Source: Candidatus Gastranaerophilales bacterium
GTDB taxonomy: Bacteria; Cyanobacteriota; Vampirovibrionia; Gastranaerophilales; Gastranaerophilaceae
Direction of reading: 5' to 3'
DNA: 43,943 bases
NCBI GenBank assembly: GCA_944324865.1
Contig: CALUXW010000011.1
Coordinates: 1-43,943, forward strand
Shown here: positions 1 through 6,968 of the stretch, piece after piece
How the letters are laid out: each line of letters opens with the position of its first letter
Numbering within the stretch: the first letter of the stretch is position 1
Notes under the pieces: generated by a model
Database searches by the model: none
Seen by the model: only the letters and a program-made list of their open reading frames with translations
Told to the model about the DNA's origin: nothing
Translations under genes and position numbers: made by a program

Positions 1-86
1 CTGAACTTGTTTCAGCATCTTGGTAACATGTATTAAAAACATAAGAAATATGGCTTTCTAAGACCCTGAAACGAGTTCAGGGTGAC
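1..86 (+). repeat. REP-like palindromic element, copy 1 (left end cut by window)
   Basis: The left end is the imperfect palindrome TGCTGAA-CTTGT-TTCAGCA (its first bases lie outside the window) and the right end is CCCTGAA-ACGAG-TTCAGGG followed by TGAC. The two ends are inverted copies of one another around an AT-rich core of about 40 bp. The first 75 bases recur at 202-276, with differences only in the right-hand palindrome. This is the architecture of a REP/BIME-like or small MITE-like element. No transposase (RAYT) gene is visible in the window. Confidence 0.75.
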
Positions 87-195
87 AAGTGGTCGTTCAG
101 GGTGACGGGTACTCGTTTGGGTTGACGGACGGTTGTTCAAGGTTGTAAGTTGTCCTTCAGTGCGTCAGGTGGTTGTTCAGTGCCACAAAATAAAC
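76..195 (+). repeat. 20-bp-phased degenerate tandem array, array 1
   Basis: Six units follow each other with an exact period of 20 bp, their TTC/TTT triplets falling at 76, 96, 116, 136, 156 and 176. The best unit is TTCAGGGTGACGGGTACTCG (96-115). The units look like decayed copies of the right half of the flanking REP-like palindrome (TTCAGGGTGAC). No spacers of unrelated sequence separate them, so this is a minisatellite-like array and not CRISPR. It has one unit more than array 2 before the shared unit order begins. Confidence 0.75.
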
Positions 196-287
196 GTCAT
201 GCTGAACTTGTTTCAGCATCTTGGTAACATGTATTAAAAACATAAGAAATATGGCTTTCTAAGACCCTGAAACGAGTTTGGGGTGAC
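196..287 (+). repeat. REP-like palindromic element, copy 2 (complete)
   Basis: A complete copy of the element truncated at the window start: GTCATGCTGAA at the left, the same AT-rich core, and a right palindrome in which TTCAGGG has become TTTGGGG. The core, from CTTGG to CTAAGACCC, is identical in both copies, which indicates recent duplication of the whole approximately 200-bp super-unit of palindrome plus 20-mer array. Confidence 0.75.
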
Positions 288-396
288 GGGTACTCGTTTG
301 GGTTGACGGACGGTTGTTCAAGGTTGTAAGTTGTCGTTCAAGGTGACAAGTACTCGCTGAAGGGGATTAGTACTCGTTCTGGGCGTGGCACTAGTC
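277..396 (+). repeat. 20-bp-phased degenerate tandem array, array 2
   Basis: Six units with phase points at 277, 297, 317, 337, 357 and 377, again exactly 20 bp apart. The units at 297 and 317 match those at 116 and 136 of array 1 base for base over 20 and 19 positions. The last unit overlaps the stop codon region of the uracil-DNA glycosylase gene (stop at 391-393). I see no coding sequence in 1-390. Confidence 0.72.
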
Positions 397-972
397 CTCC
401 AAGCTGTCATAAACCCTTTTAACTTCTTGAATATCTTGCCACATAAGCCATTTTGGGCTTCCCTTTTCTCTTGAATCATTTCTTAAAAGATAAGAAGGGT
501 GAAAAATTGGCATCATTTTTGCCCCGTGCGGGCCTTTAAACCACTGCCCCCTTACTTTTGTTATGCTCATCTTTTTGTTAAACATACTCTCAAGAGCCAC
601 TCTGCCGCAGATTAAAATTATTTTCGGCTTCATAATGTTTATCTGGGTATCTAAAAATTCTCGGCATGCTTCCTTCTCATCAGGCTCGGGGTCTCGGTTT
701 TCAGGTGGTCTGCACTTTATGGTATTGCAAATATAAATATTTTTATCTCTTGATAGGCCCACGCTTGCAAGGATTTTATCTAAAAGCATACCTGCTTTGC
801 CTACAAAGGGTCTGCCCATCTTATCTTCATAAAACCCCGGAGCTTCGCCGATTAGGATTATTTTATTATTCACAACTCCTTCGCCAAAAACAGTATTTGT
901 TCTTGTTTTTCTTAGTTTGCATTTTGTGCAGTTTTTACAAGCTTCTTGAGCTTCTTTTAGTGTTTCAAACAT
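391..972 (-). CDS. udg: family-4 uracil-DNA glycosylase (Fe-S type)
   Basis: Removes uracil from DNA at the start of base-excision repair. The chosen product has 193 residues, typical for family 4. It shows the motif GEAPG followed by a Y-E-D stretch (water-activating loop), the NRDPEP and CRPP segments, and the C-terminal HPSYLLR motif. Cysteines in CTKC near the N-terminus plus those in KCRPP and ACREF have the spacing of the 4Fe-4S ligands of this family. Translation could extend to a TTG at 987, but that TTG lies inside the -10 box. The ATG at 970-972 sits exactly 6 nt after TATAAT (979-984), so a leaderless mRNA starting at this ATG is most likely. The gene is divergent from the transporter gene at 1026. 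Confidence 0.93.
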   Translation of the reverse strand: MFETLKEAQEACKNCTKCKLRKTRTNTVFGEGVVNNKIILIGEAPGFYEDKMGRPFVGKAGMLLDKILASVGLSRDKNIYICNTIKCRPPENRDPEPDEKEACREFLDTQINIMKPKIILICGRVALESMFNKKMSITKVRGQWFKGPHGAKMMPIFHPSYLLRNDSREKGSPKWLMWQDIQEVKRVYDSLED

Positions 973-978
973 AGCTTT

Positions 979-984
979 ATTATA
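979..984 (-). promoter_or_regulatory. -10 box for leaderless udg transcript
   Basis: TATAAT on the minus strand, preceded by GTTG, is followed by 6 nt and then the ATG of the glycosylase. With normal -10 to start-site spacing the transcript would begin at or within a base or two of the ATG, and no Shine-Dalgarno sequence is present. Confidence 0.55.
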
Positions 985-1011
985 CAACTTATTTGTTAAA
1001 AATATGTTTGT

Positions 1012-1017
1012 GATAAT
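1012..1017 (+). promoter_or_regulatory. -10 box before the YeiH-type gene
   Basis: GATAAT lies 8 nt upstream of the ATG at 1026. The bases between contain no Shine-Dalgarno sequence, so this is another candidate leaderless or near-leaderless start. No good -35 was found at the usual distance. Confidence 0.35.
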
Positions 1018-1025
1018 ATTTCTCT

Positions 1026-2084
1026 ATGCCAACATTAGTCGAAGAAAAACAACAAATTAATTTAAGCGAAAACTTACCAGAATTTTCGCACAGCAAAAAA
1101 CCCTCTCCAATAAAGGGTATAATTTTTTGTGCAATATTTGCCATAGGCGCCCTAATGCTTTCAAAATTGGGATTTTGTACAAAGTTTAACTTAAATTCTT
1201 TAACTATTGCGATAGTTATAGGTATGATTTTGGGCAACACTTTAAATCGCTTTATTCCTGAAGATTTTAGGGAAGGCATTACTTTTTCATCTAAAAAAGT
1301 TTTAAGATTTGCCATTGTTTTATACGGCTTTAGAATAACCTTTGCTCAAATTTTTAACGTCGGTATGGGCGGTTTTGTGGCAGATGTTATTATGCTTACA
1401 ACTACCTACCTGTTAGGTTATTACTTTGGAACAAGGGTTTTTAAACTTGATAAAGACCTTTGTATGCTTACTGCAATCGGCTCATCTGTCTGCGGTGCAG
1501 CTGCGGTTTTGGGTACGGACAGCGTTTTAAAGGCAAAATCGCACAAGGTTTCTCTTGCGGTTGCAACGGTTGTGCTTTTTGGTACCGCCTCAATGTTTTT
1601 ATACCCTTTAATTTATCAAATCGGGCTTTTAGACCCTAACGCTTTTGCTATTTATATCGGCTCAACCGTGCATGAGGTAGCGCAAGTTGTTGCGGCAGGT
1701 GCGGCAGTTAATCCCGAGGCTATGGACACTGCGGTAATTGTTAAATTAACCCGTGTTATGATGCTTGTACCTTATTTGTTTTTGCTTAGTATGTATATTG
1801 CAAAAAAATCAAATCAGAAAATGTCAAAGGTGCAAATTCCTTATTTTGCAATATTCTTTGTTGTTATGTGCGGTATAAATTCTCTTAATATTATCCCGAA
1901 AACAGTTGTATCAGGGATTGTAGAGTTTGACGTATTTTTGCTTACATTAGCAATGTTTGCGCTTGGTATTGAAACAAACTTTGAAAAAATCAAAAACCTT
2001 GGAATTAAGCCGCTTTTACTAGCGTTTATTATGTTTGCATGGCTTGTCGGTTTTGGTTTTATAGTAAATAAATTTATAATTTAA
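1026..2084 (+). CDS. YeiH/UPF0324 family putative sulfate exporter
   Basis: A 352-residue polytopic inner-membrane protein with about nine or ten hydrophobic segments. It matches the YeiH/UPF0324 family by the block around GTDSVLKAKSHK and by segments such as ITAIGSSVCGAAAVLG-like (residues 145-165) and STVHEVAQVVAAG (around residue 215), which are characteristic of this family. The family is annotated as putative sulfate exporter; the substrate has rarely been tested, so the function is an inference. The gene is divergent from udg with a 53-bp gap and is followed 42 bp later by ferritin, which has its own Shine-Dalgarno sequence. Confidence 0.85.
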   Translation: MPTLVEEKQQINLSENLPEFSHSKKPSPIKGIIFCAIFAIGALMLSKLGFCTKFNLNSLTIAIVIGMILGNTLNRFIPEDFREGITFSSKKVLRFAIVLYGFRITFAQIFNVGMGGFVADVIMLTTTYLLGYYFGTRVFKLDKDLCMLTAIGSSVCGAAAVLGTDSVLKAKSHKVSLAVATVVLFGTASMFLYPLIYQIGLLDPNAFAIYIGSTVHEVAQVVAAGAAVNPEAMDTAVIVKLTRVMMLVPYLFLLSMYIAKKSNQKMSKVQIPYFAIFFVVMCGINSLNIIPKTVVSGIVEFDVFLLTLAMFALGIETNFEKIKNLGIKPLLLAFIMFAWLVGFGFIVNKFII

Positions 2085-2126
2085 TTTTATGTTAGAATAT
2101 TGCTGTAAATTATTGGGAGTTTTGTT

Positions 2127-2633
2127 ATGAACGAAAGACTTGAAAATGCTTTTTGTGTGCAAATAAACAAGGAATTATACAGTGCTTATTTGTACCTTGC
2201 AATGCAAACTTATTTTAAAGAGATGAATCTTGAGGGCTTTGCAAATTGGATGTATGTGCAGGTTCAGGAAGAATTAGCTCATGCTATGGGTATGTATAAT
2301 TACGTTTTGGAACGTGGCGGAAAAGTAACTCTTATGAATGTTGAAAAACCTGATGATTCTTGGGAATCACCCTTACATGTTTATGAAAAAGTTCTTGAAC
2401 ATGAACAATATGTAACATCTTCTATAAATGATTTAACAAGTGTTGCGGAAGAGATAAAAGACCGTGCGGCAATTTCGCTTTTGCAATGGTATATTAAAGA
2501 GCAAGTTGAAGAGGAAGCAAATGTTTCAAATGTTTTGGGTAATTTAAAACTTGCGCAAAATGATCCAAGAGCACTTTTGCTTTTAGATAGAGAACTTGCA
2601 ACAAGAACTTTTGTTGCGCCGACAATTGGATAG
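2127..2633 (+). CDS. ftnA: non-haem ferritin
   Basis: Cytosolic iron-storage protein with ferroxidase activity, 168 residues, the normal bacterial FtnA length. Ferroxidase ligands are visible by spacing relative to E. coli FtnA: E16 (in NKELYSAY), E49 and H52 (QEELAHA), E93 (HEQYV) and Q126 (IKEQVEEE). A Shine-Dalgarno GGGAG precedes the ATG, and a TAGAAT box at 2093-2098 could be its -10. The Fe-dependent alcohol dehydrogenase begins 27 bp downstream on the same strand, so the two may be co-transcribed. No Fur box was identified with confidence. Confidence 0.95.
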   Translation: MNERLENAFCVQINKELYSAYLYLAMQTYFKEMNLEGFANWMYVQVQEELAHAMGMYNYVLERGGKVTLMNVEKPDDSWESPLHVYEKVLEHEQYVTSSINDLTSVAEEIKDRAAISLLQWYIKEQVEEEANVSNVLGNLKLAQNDPRALLLLDRELATRTFVAPTIG

Positions 2634-2660
2634 CATATATTTGAATGAAAGGAGTTTTTT

Positions 2661-3878
2661 ATGTGGGAAAAGGACATAAATATTTCGGAAGTTAAAGAGA
2701 TTATCTCACGTACAAAAGTATTTTTTGGGGTTGGTGCAATAAATAAAATTAATGACATTTTAGTTGATTTAAAAACAAAAGGTGTGGATAAAGTTATTGT
2801 AATCTCAGGTAAAAACGCTTATAAAGCAACAGGCGCTTGGGATGTAATTGAAAAAGCATTGAAAGATAATTCAATAGGTTATGTAAATTATGATAAAGTT
2901 ACTCCAAACCCCACAACAGACGGTATTGACGAGGCTAAAAAAATAGCACTTGATTTTGGTGCAAAAGCAGTTATCGCAATTGGCGGCGGTTCTCCGATTG
3001 ACACAGGTAAAAGTGTTGCAATTTTGATGGATGAAAAATATCAGGATAAAACAGCAGATGAATTATATGAGTATAAATTTGCTCCGACAAGCGCTGCTCC
3101 TATCATTGCCGTTAACTTGACACACGGTACAGGCAGTGAAGCAAACCGTTTTGCAGTTGCAACCGTTGTTAAAAAAGACTTTAAACCTGCTATTGCATAC
3201 GATTGTATTTATCCTACATATTCAATTGATGACCCTAAAGTTTGTACTAAACTAAGCCCAAGACAAACTCTTTACACTTCAATTGATGCCATAAACCACG
3301 TTGTTGAGGCTGCAACAAGTAAGGTTGCTTCGCCATATTCAATTTCACTTGCAAAAGAAACAATCAGACTTGTGGCAAAATATCTTCCTCTTGCCACTAA
3401 AAATCCTGATGACCTTGAAGCAAGATATTTCTTAATGTATGCAGCTTTATTGGGCGGAATATGCTTTGATAACGGACTTTTACACTATACTCACGCGCTT
3501 GAGCATCCTCTAAGTGCCGTAAAACACGATTTGTCCCATGGTTTAGGGCTTGCAATTCTTTTACCGTCGGTAATTGAAACGATTTATCCTGATAAAGCAG
3601 CAACATTGGCTGATATTTTAGAACCGATTGTACCAAATCTTAAAGGTGAAGCAAGTGAAGCAAAACAAGCTGCGGTTGCTGTTGAAAAATGGTTGTTCGA
3701 AGTTGGTGTAAAAGAAAAGCTTGAGGATATGGGATATTCAATGTCTGATGTTGAAAAGCTTACAAATCTTGCTTTTACAACTCCTTCTCTTGACGGATTG
3801 CTTGCAATAGCACCAAATGAGGCAACAAAAGAAAGAGTAGAAAAAATCTACAAAGATTCAATGAAATCAATTGTATAA
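2661..3878 (+). CDS. iron-containing alcohol dehydrogenase
   Basis: NAD(P)-dependent group III alcohol dehydrogenase, 405 residues. The nucleotide-binding GGGSPIDTGK motif is at about 108-117, followed by THGTGSEANRFAVAT. Predicted metal ligands are D209 and H213 (in IDAINHVVEA), H278 (HALEHP) and H293 (LSHGLG), matching the D-H-H-H set of the FucO/butanol-dehydrogenase family. The substrate cannot be read from the sequence; a fermentative aldehyde/alcohol step is the usual role. AAGGAG lies 6-7 nt before the ATG. The gene ends at a strong bidirectional terminator shared with the convergent prepilin gene. Confidence 0.92.
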   Translation: MWEKDINISEVKEIISRTKVFFGVGAINKINDILVDLKTKGVDKVIVISGKNAYKATGAWDVIEKALKDNSIGYVNYDKVTPNPTTDGIDEAKKIALDFGAKAVIAIGGGSPIDTGKSVAILMDEKYQDKTADELYEYKFAPTSAAPIIAVNLTHGTGSEANRFAVATVVKKDFKPAIAYDCIYPTYSIDDPKVCTKLSPRQTLYTSIDAINHVVEAATSKVASPYSISLAKETIRLVAKYLPLATKNPDDLEARYFLMYAALLGGICFDNGLLHYTHALEHPLSAVKHDLSHGLGLAILLPSVIETIYPDKAATLADILEPIVPNLKGEASEAKQAAVAVEKWLFEVGVKEKLEDMGYSMSDVEKLTNLAFTTPSLDGLLAIAPNEATKERVEKIYKDSMKSIV

Positions 3879-3883
3879 ATACT

Positions 3884-3912
3884 TTAAAAGCCCTCTTTAA
3901 GAGGGCTTTTAA
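3884..3912. terminator. bidirectional intrinsic terminator
   Basis: A 12-bp perfect stem, TTAAAAGCCCTC / GAGGGCTTTTAA, with a 5-nt TTTAA loop and A/T tracts on both sides. It lies between the convergent alcohol dehydrogenase and prepilin genes and contains the prepilin stop codon. Confidence 0.88.
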
Positions 3913-4565
3913 GGACTTACAGTATTTGCTGTAGCCTTAAATTTTACTCCCAGTTTGCCTATTGCAAATTGATATCTGTCACGACCTACCGCATTTGGTT
4001 TTTTAGCATTGTTTACATCAACCGCAATTGCTACACAAGCTTTTTCAATATCTACGGGTGTTTCTTTATATGATATAAGTGATTCTACAGTCATTTGACA
4101 AGTGGAATCATATTCAAATCCTACAAGAGTCCCATCTGCCAAGACTGCTAAAGATTTTGAATCAAAACCTATTCCTATTTTACCCGAAGGTGCTGCCCAG
4201 ACAGGCTGTACCAGCATTGTTGTGGTTGGGTTTTCAGAGGTTGCAGGTGCTCCGTCCAGACAATTTGTTTGTGCATCAGAATTACAAGTTTTTATGTAAG
4301 CAATATATTTCCCATATAAATCTCTTATGCAGTTACTGTCACTACATCCCACGGATGCCATTGTATGCGCTGTTGTTTCAAGCATTACAATTTGTTTTGT
4401 AGCATCATTGAATGTTGTATATGTTTTTTTAATTACGGCATCAGCCTGTTTTCTGTCTATATCTAAATTTGTCACAAGCGAAGGTATTGTAATTGCTGCA
4501 ATTACTCCGATAACAGTCAGAGTAATTAAAACTTCCGCCAATGTAAACCCTCGTTTTGCTCTCAT
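3909..4565 (-). CDS. type IV prepilin-like protein
   Basis: A 218-residue protein with a class III prepilin leader, MRAKRG|FTLAEVL: cleavage after G6, methylated F at +1 and the key E at +5. A hydrophobic helix follows (LITLTVIGVIAAITIPSL), then a globular region with several cysteines that may form disulfides. Processing would need PilD and assembly a type IV pilus or type II secretion machine, neither encoded here. The reading frame is open to 4622, but the ATG at 4563-4565 has an AAAGG Shine-Dalgarno sequence and gives the standard short leader, whereas the upstream starts have none. Major pilin, minor pilin or pseudopilin cannot be told apart. Confidence 0.88.
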   Translation of the reverse strand: MRAKRGFTLAEVLITLTVIGVIAAITIPSLVTNLDIDRKQADAVIKKTYTTFNDATKQIVMLETTAHTMASVGCSDSNCIRDLYGKYIAYIKTCNSDAQTNCLDGAPATSENPTTTMLVQPVWAAPSGKIGIGFDSKSLAVLADGTLVGFEYDSTCQMTVESLISYKETPVDIEKACVAIAVDVNNAKKPNAVGRDRYQFAIGKLGVKFKATANTVSP

Positions 4566-4627
4566 AAGCTTACCTTTTAAAACTTCCATTATTATTATAT
4601 GTGTGCTTATTAAATATTGCAATATAT

Positions 4628-4894
4628 TTAATGCTTTTTAATGAGTTTGAAAAATTCACTTCCTGTCAGTGTAGCGGATATTAAGCCGACACCAAGCCAC
4701 ATATAATTAATAATATTTATAGGGCCTTTTTTCTTTTTTAAACCTGCATTTTTAAGTTCATCGGGCATTTTTGCTTTTGTGAGCTCTAATGTATCTTGAG
4801 AAATTTTACCGCTTACCTTTGGAGGAGTTGGAATTACACCGATTTTTGGCGGTGTAAAAGTCATTGAGGTTGTATTTTTAACAGTTTCAGTCAT
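4628..4894 (-). CDS. small membrane-anchored protein, unknown function
   Basis: An 88-residue protein I do not recognise. The N-terminal 60 residues are rich in proline, threonine and lysine (TPPKIGVIPTPPK), and one hydrophobic segment near the C-terminus (about 66-82, INYMWLGVGLISATLTG) would make it a tail-anchored or single-pass protein with a KLIKKH end. It follows the 162-residue gene by 20 bp and precedes the prepilin by about 60 bp on the same strand, so all may share a transcript. Coding is supported by operon spacing and composition only. Confidence 0.6.
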   Translation of the reverse strand: MTETVKNTTSMTFTPPKIGVIPTPPKVSGKISQDTLELTKAKMPDELKNAGLKKKKGPINIINYMWLGVGLISATLTGSEFFKLIKKH

Positions 4895-4914
4895 ATTTTA
4901 ATAAAAACAAAAAA

Positions 4915-5403
4915 TTATTTCGAATTGCTTTTTTTGTTGTGCTTATTTTCAAGATAACTTGCAATCGGGCTTGAAATTAATGGTACAAAAATTCTTTTTG
5001 CAATAAGGGTTGCACCTACAAGAGTGGAAATTGTTTTAAAGCTAGAACTTGCTTGCTTAAATTTTTTGGGAGAATTTTTTAGTTCTGAAAATAACCTGTT
5101 ACATATATTTTCTTGTATTTTTTTATTGGACAGGAAAAATCCTGTTCCAATTTGTACTATTGCCGTTGTGATTCCCGTAACTGCATCCATTTTAGCAACA
5201 AAAGACTTTTTGTCTTTTGGAATTTCGTCGTTTTTCATTGTGTTGTGCACCCTTAGTGCATATCCAAAAACATCTTTTGATACGCTTGTTAAAAGAAGTG
5301 TATTTGTTAAAAATTGAGGGTTTTCTATACATTTATTAATATGTTTTTTAACAAAATGTGAATTTGCGAAATTATTAATTTTTTTCTCAAGTATTTTTAT
5401 CAT
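4915..5403 (-). CDS. hypothetical protein, probably membrane-associated
   Basis: A 162-residue lysine- and isoleucine-rich protein with no recognised domain. Two moderately hydrophobic segments (around residues 70-92, VTGITTAIVQIGTGFFL, and 122-142, TISTLVGATLIAKRIFVPLI) are possible membrane helices. Its ATG overlaps the stop of the upstream gene as ATGA (5400-5403), a classic arrangement for translational coupling, so the two proteins are probably made together. Together with the next two genes this forms a small operon of unknown purpose. Confidence 0.68.
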   Translation of the reverse strand: MIKILEKKINNFANSHFVKKHINKCIENPQFLTNTLLLTSVSKDVFGYALRVHNTMKNDEIPKDKKSFVAKMDAVTGITTAIVQIGTGFFLSNKKIQENICNRLFSELKNSPKKFKQASSSFKTISTLVGATLIAKRIFVPLISSPIASYLENKHNKKSNSK

Positions 5404-6164
5404 TTTAATCCCCCCTTGTTTATTTGAGATTTAAAATGATAAATTGAAAATATTTTTCTTCCCTTAGGTTTTTGTGTTTCTTTTTTATTAATAATTAAAT
5501 TCATAACTTTTGGAAAAAGGTAGTCCTCAGCTTTGCACAGCAGTGGTGTTAAAACAATTGCTGCTAAAAAACAAATTCTATTTTGTAAATGATATAAATT
5601 TTTATGTGTTGTGTCTAATTTTTCAAGGGCTTCTTTTAGACATTTCTTATAATTTTCTCCATAATTTTCAAATGTTTGTTCAAAGTCTTCTTTTAAATTT
5701 TTTCCAAGCCCTTTTTTGTTTAATCTGTCGACTAATTTATGGCAATTTTTTGCAAGGTCTGAATTTTCTTTTGTTGCGAACTTTAATTTTTCTATAAAAA
5801 ATTCTTTTGCAGCAGCTTCATTGTAAGAAAAATCACCTTTTGGGGAATCGAGTTTATTTTTATTTGCAAGATTTTCAATAAATTTTGAGCCCAGCATTAA
5901 TATTGGTGCTTCTAATAATATCTGTATAGTAGCTGCAAGAGGATTTTTTAAAGCCGAATATTCCTTTTTGTCTTTATCTTCTTTTGATGTTAGCATTATT
6001 ATTACAGGCACAATTAAAGCTTTGCCCAAAAAATCAAGTGCTATATTTGTTCCTTCGCCAATTTCGTCAATCTTTGCAAATTTTTCTCCACAAGCGCATT
6101 TAATATTTTTTAGTATATTCGTATGTCCTGTATAATTAATGTTGTTAATTGAATTTATTTTCAT
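5400..6164 (-). CDS. tagged hypothetical membrane protein (N-terminal MKINSINNINYTG)
   Basis: About 254 residues. The frame is open to 6236, but the ATG at 6162-6164 is preferred because it places MKINSINNINYTG at the N-terminus, matching the M-[KQN]-[IV]-x-x-[IV] ... F/Y-x-G pattern of other proteins in the window; neither start has a clear Shine-Dalgarno. Hydrophobic segments occur around residues 43-60 (LDFLGKALIVPVIIML), 80-95 (PLAATIQILLEAPILML) and 200-215 (CFLAAIVLTPLLC), the middle of the protein being a charged helical region. The family is unknown. It is the first gene of the coupled set running down to 4628. Confidence 0.65.
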   Translation of the reverse strand: MKINSINNINYTGHTNILKNIKCACGEKFAKIDEIGEGTNIALDFLGKALIVPVIIMLTSKEDKDKKEYSALKNPLAATIQILLEAPILMLGSKFIENLANKNKLDSPKGDFSYNEAAAKEFFIEKLKFATKENSDLAKNCHKLVDRLNKKGLGKNLKEDFEQTFENYGENYKKCLKEALEKLDTTHKNLYHLQNRICFLAAIVLTPLLCKAEDYLFPKVMNLIINKKETQKPKGRKIFSIYHFKSQINKGGLK

Positions 6165-6266
6165 GGTTTTTGGTTTTTTATTTTTATAAAACTTCTCAAG
6201 ATTTTTATTTTCCCACAAAAAAATAAATTGTAGCAATTTTTTTTATTATTATTTTTTATATATATT

Positions 6267-6968
6267 ATGAGGAAGTTTCTAAAAATAATTTTAAAGCAAA
6301 TATTTAAAATGCAGCAAAATGCATATAAAATACCAAAAGAAAATATGTATTCATATTTTGGTGGTACAACAAGTTCACATATTACATCATTTGCAACAGT
6401 ATCTTTTGATTTAAAAACTCGTGAAAAAATGCAAAAATTAAAAGCAAAAGTAAGAGAAATTGTGAAAAAAAATATAAAAACACCAGAAAAATTGCTTGAA
6501 TACGTTGAAAAAGCAGGGACAAAAGTTATTAAAATACAATATGCAGATAAAATATTGAGTTATATTAAAGAAGAAGAGGGTTTTATTACACCAAAGACAG
6601 GTCTTGAGGCACTTTATTTAAATTTTATATTAAATAAAAGAATTTCTTTTAAAACTCAAGAGATGTTTGTCCTAAGAGATTTGCCTTTAAATATATATGT
6701 CATGTCGCATCAATTTCATAAATGGTACTCGTATAAAATGGGTTTGCCAGGATATGATGAACTTGCCCAAGAGAATTTTAAAAGAGTATATGAATTTGCA
6801 GATGCAAAAAATGTAAGTAAACTTAACTATGCAGAAGTTATGGCTTTAAAAGAAGCTGTAAAACGTGATTTAGAGGCTATTAATTTCGTGCTTGAGCTGT
6901 CTCGCGAACATGAAGGTTCTAAAAAGACCTTAGATAAAATTAAAAATGGCGAAAAAGCTACCGTTTAA
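6267..6968 (+). CDS. hypothetical protein
   Basis: A 233-residue, lysine- and glutamate-rich, probably largely helical soluble protein that I do not recognise. An alternative start at the ATG 6309 would begin MQQNAYKIPKEN and place an FGG motif (YSYFGGTTSS) about 15 residues from the N-terminus, like the other tagged proteins here; neither start has a Shine-Dalgarno sequence. It is divergent from the tagged gene at 6164, and its 3' end overlaps the convergent solute-binding protein gene by 11 bp. Confidence 0.65.
   Translation: MRKFLKIILKQIFKMQQNAYKIPKENMYSYFGGTTSSHITSFATVSFDLKTREKMQKLKAKVREIVKKNIKTPEKLLEYVEKAGTKVIKIQYADKILSYIKEEEGFITPKTGLEALYLNFILNKRISFKTQEMFVLRDLPLNIYVMSHQFHKWYSYKMGLPGYDELAQENFKRVYEFADAKNVSKLNYAEVMALKEAVKRDLEAINFVLELSREHEGSKKTLDKIKNGEKATV

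Noticed and set aside
76..396. CRISPR array
   Set aside because: Units are 20 bp and directly adjacent with no spacers, are degenerate, and no cas gene is in the window.
989..1315. 108-residue minus-strand frame over the transporter gene
   Set aside because: Antisense shadow of the well-supported YeiH-type gene; no ribosome site, no recognisable protein.
4079..4641. Plus-strand frames opposite the prepilin gene
   Set aside because: Shadows of a gene with a clear prepilin leader; they have no start signals.
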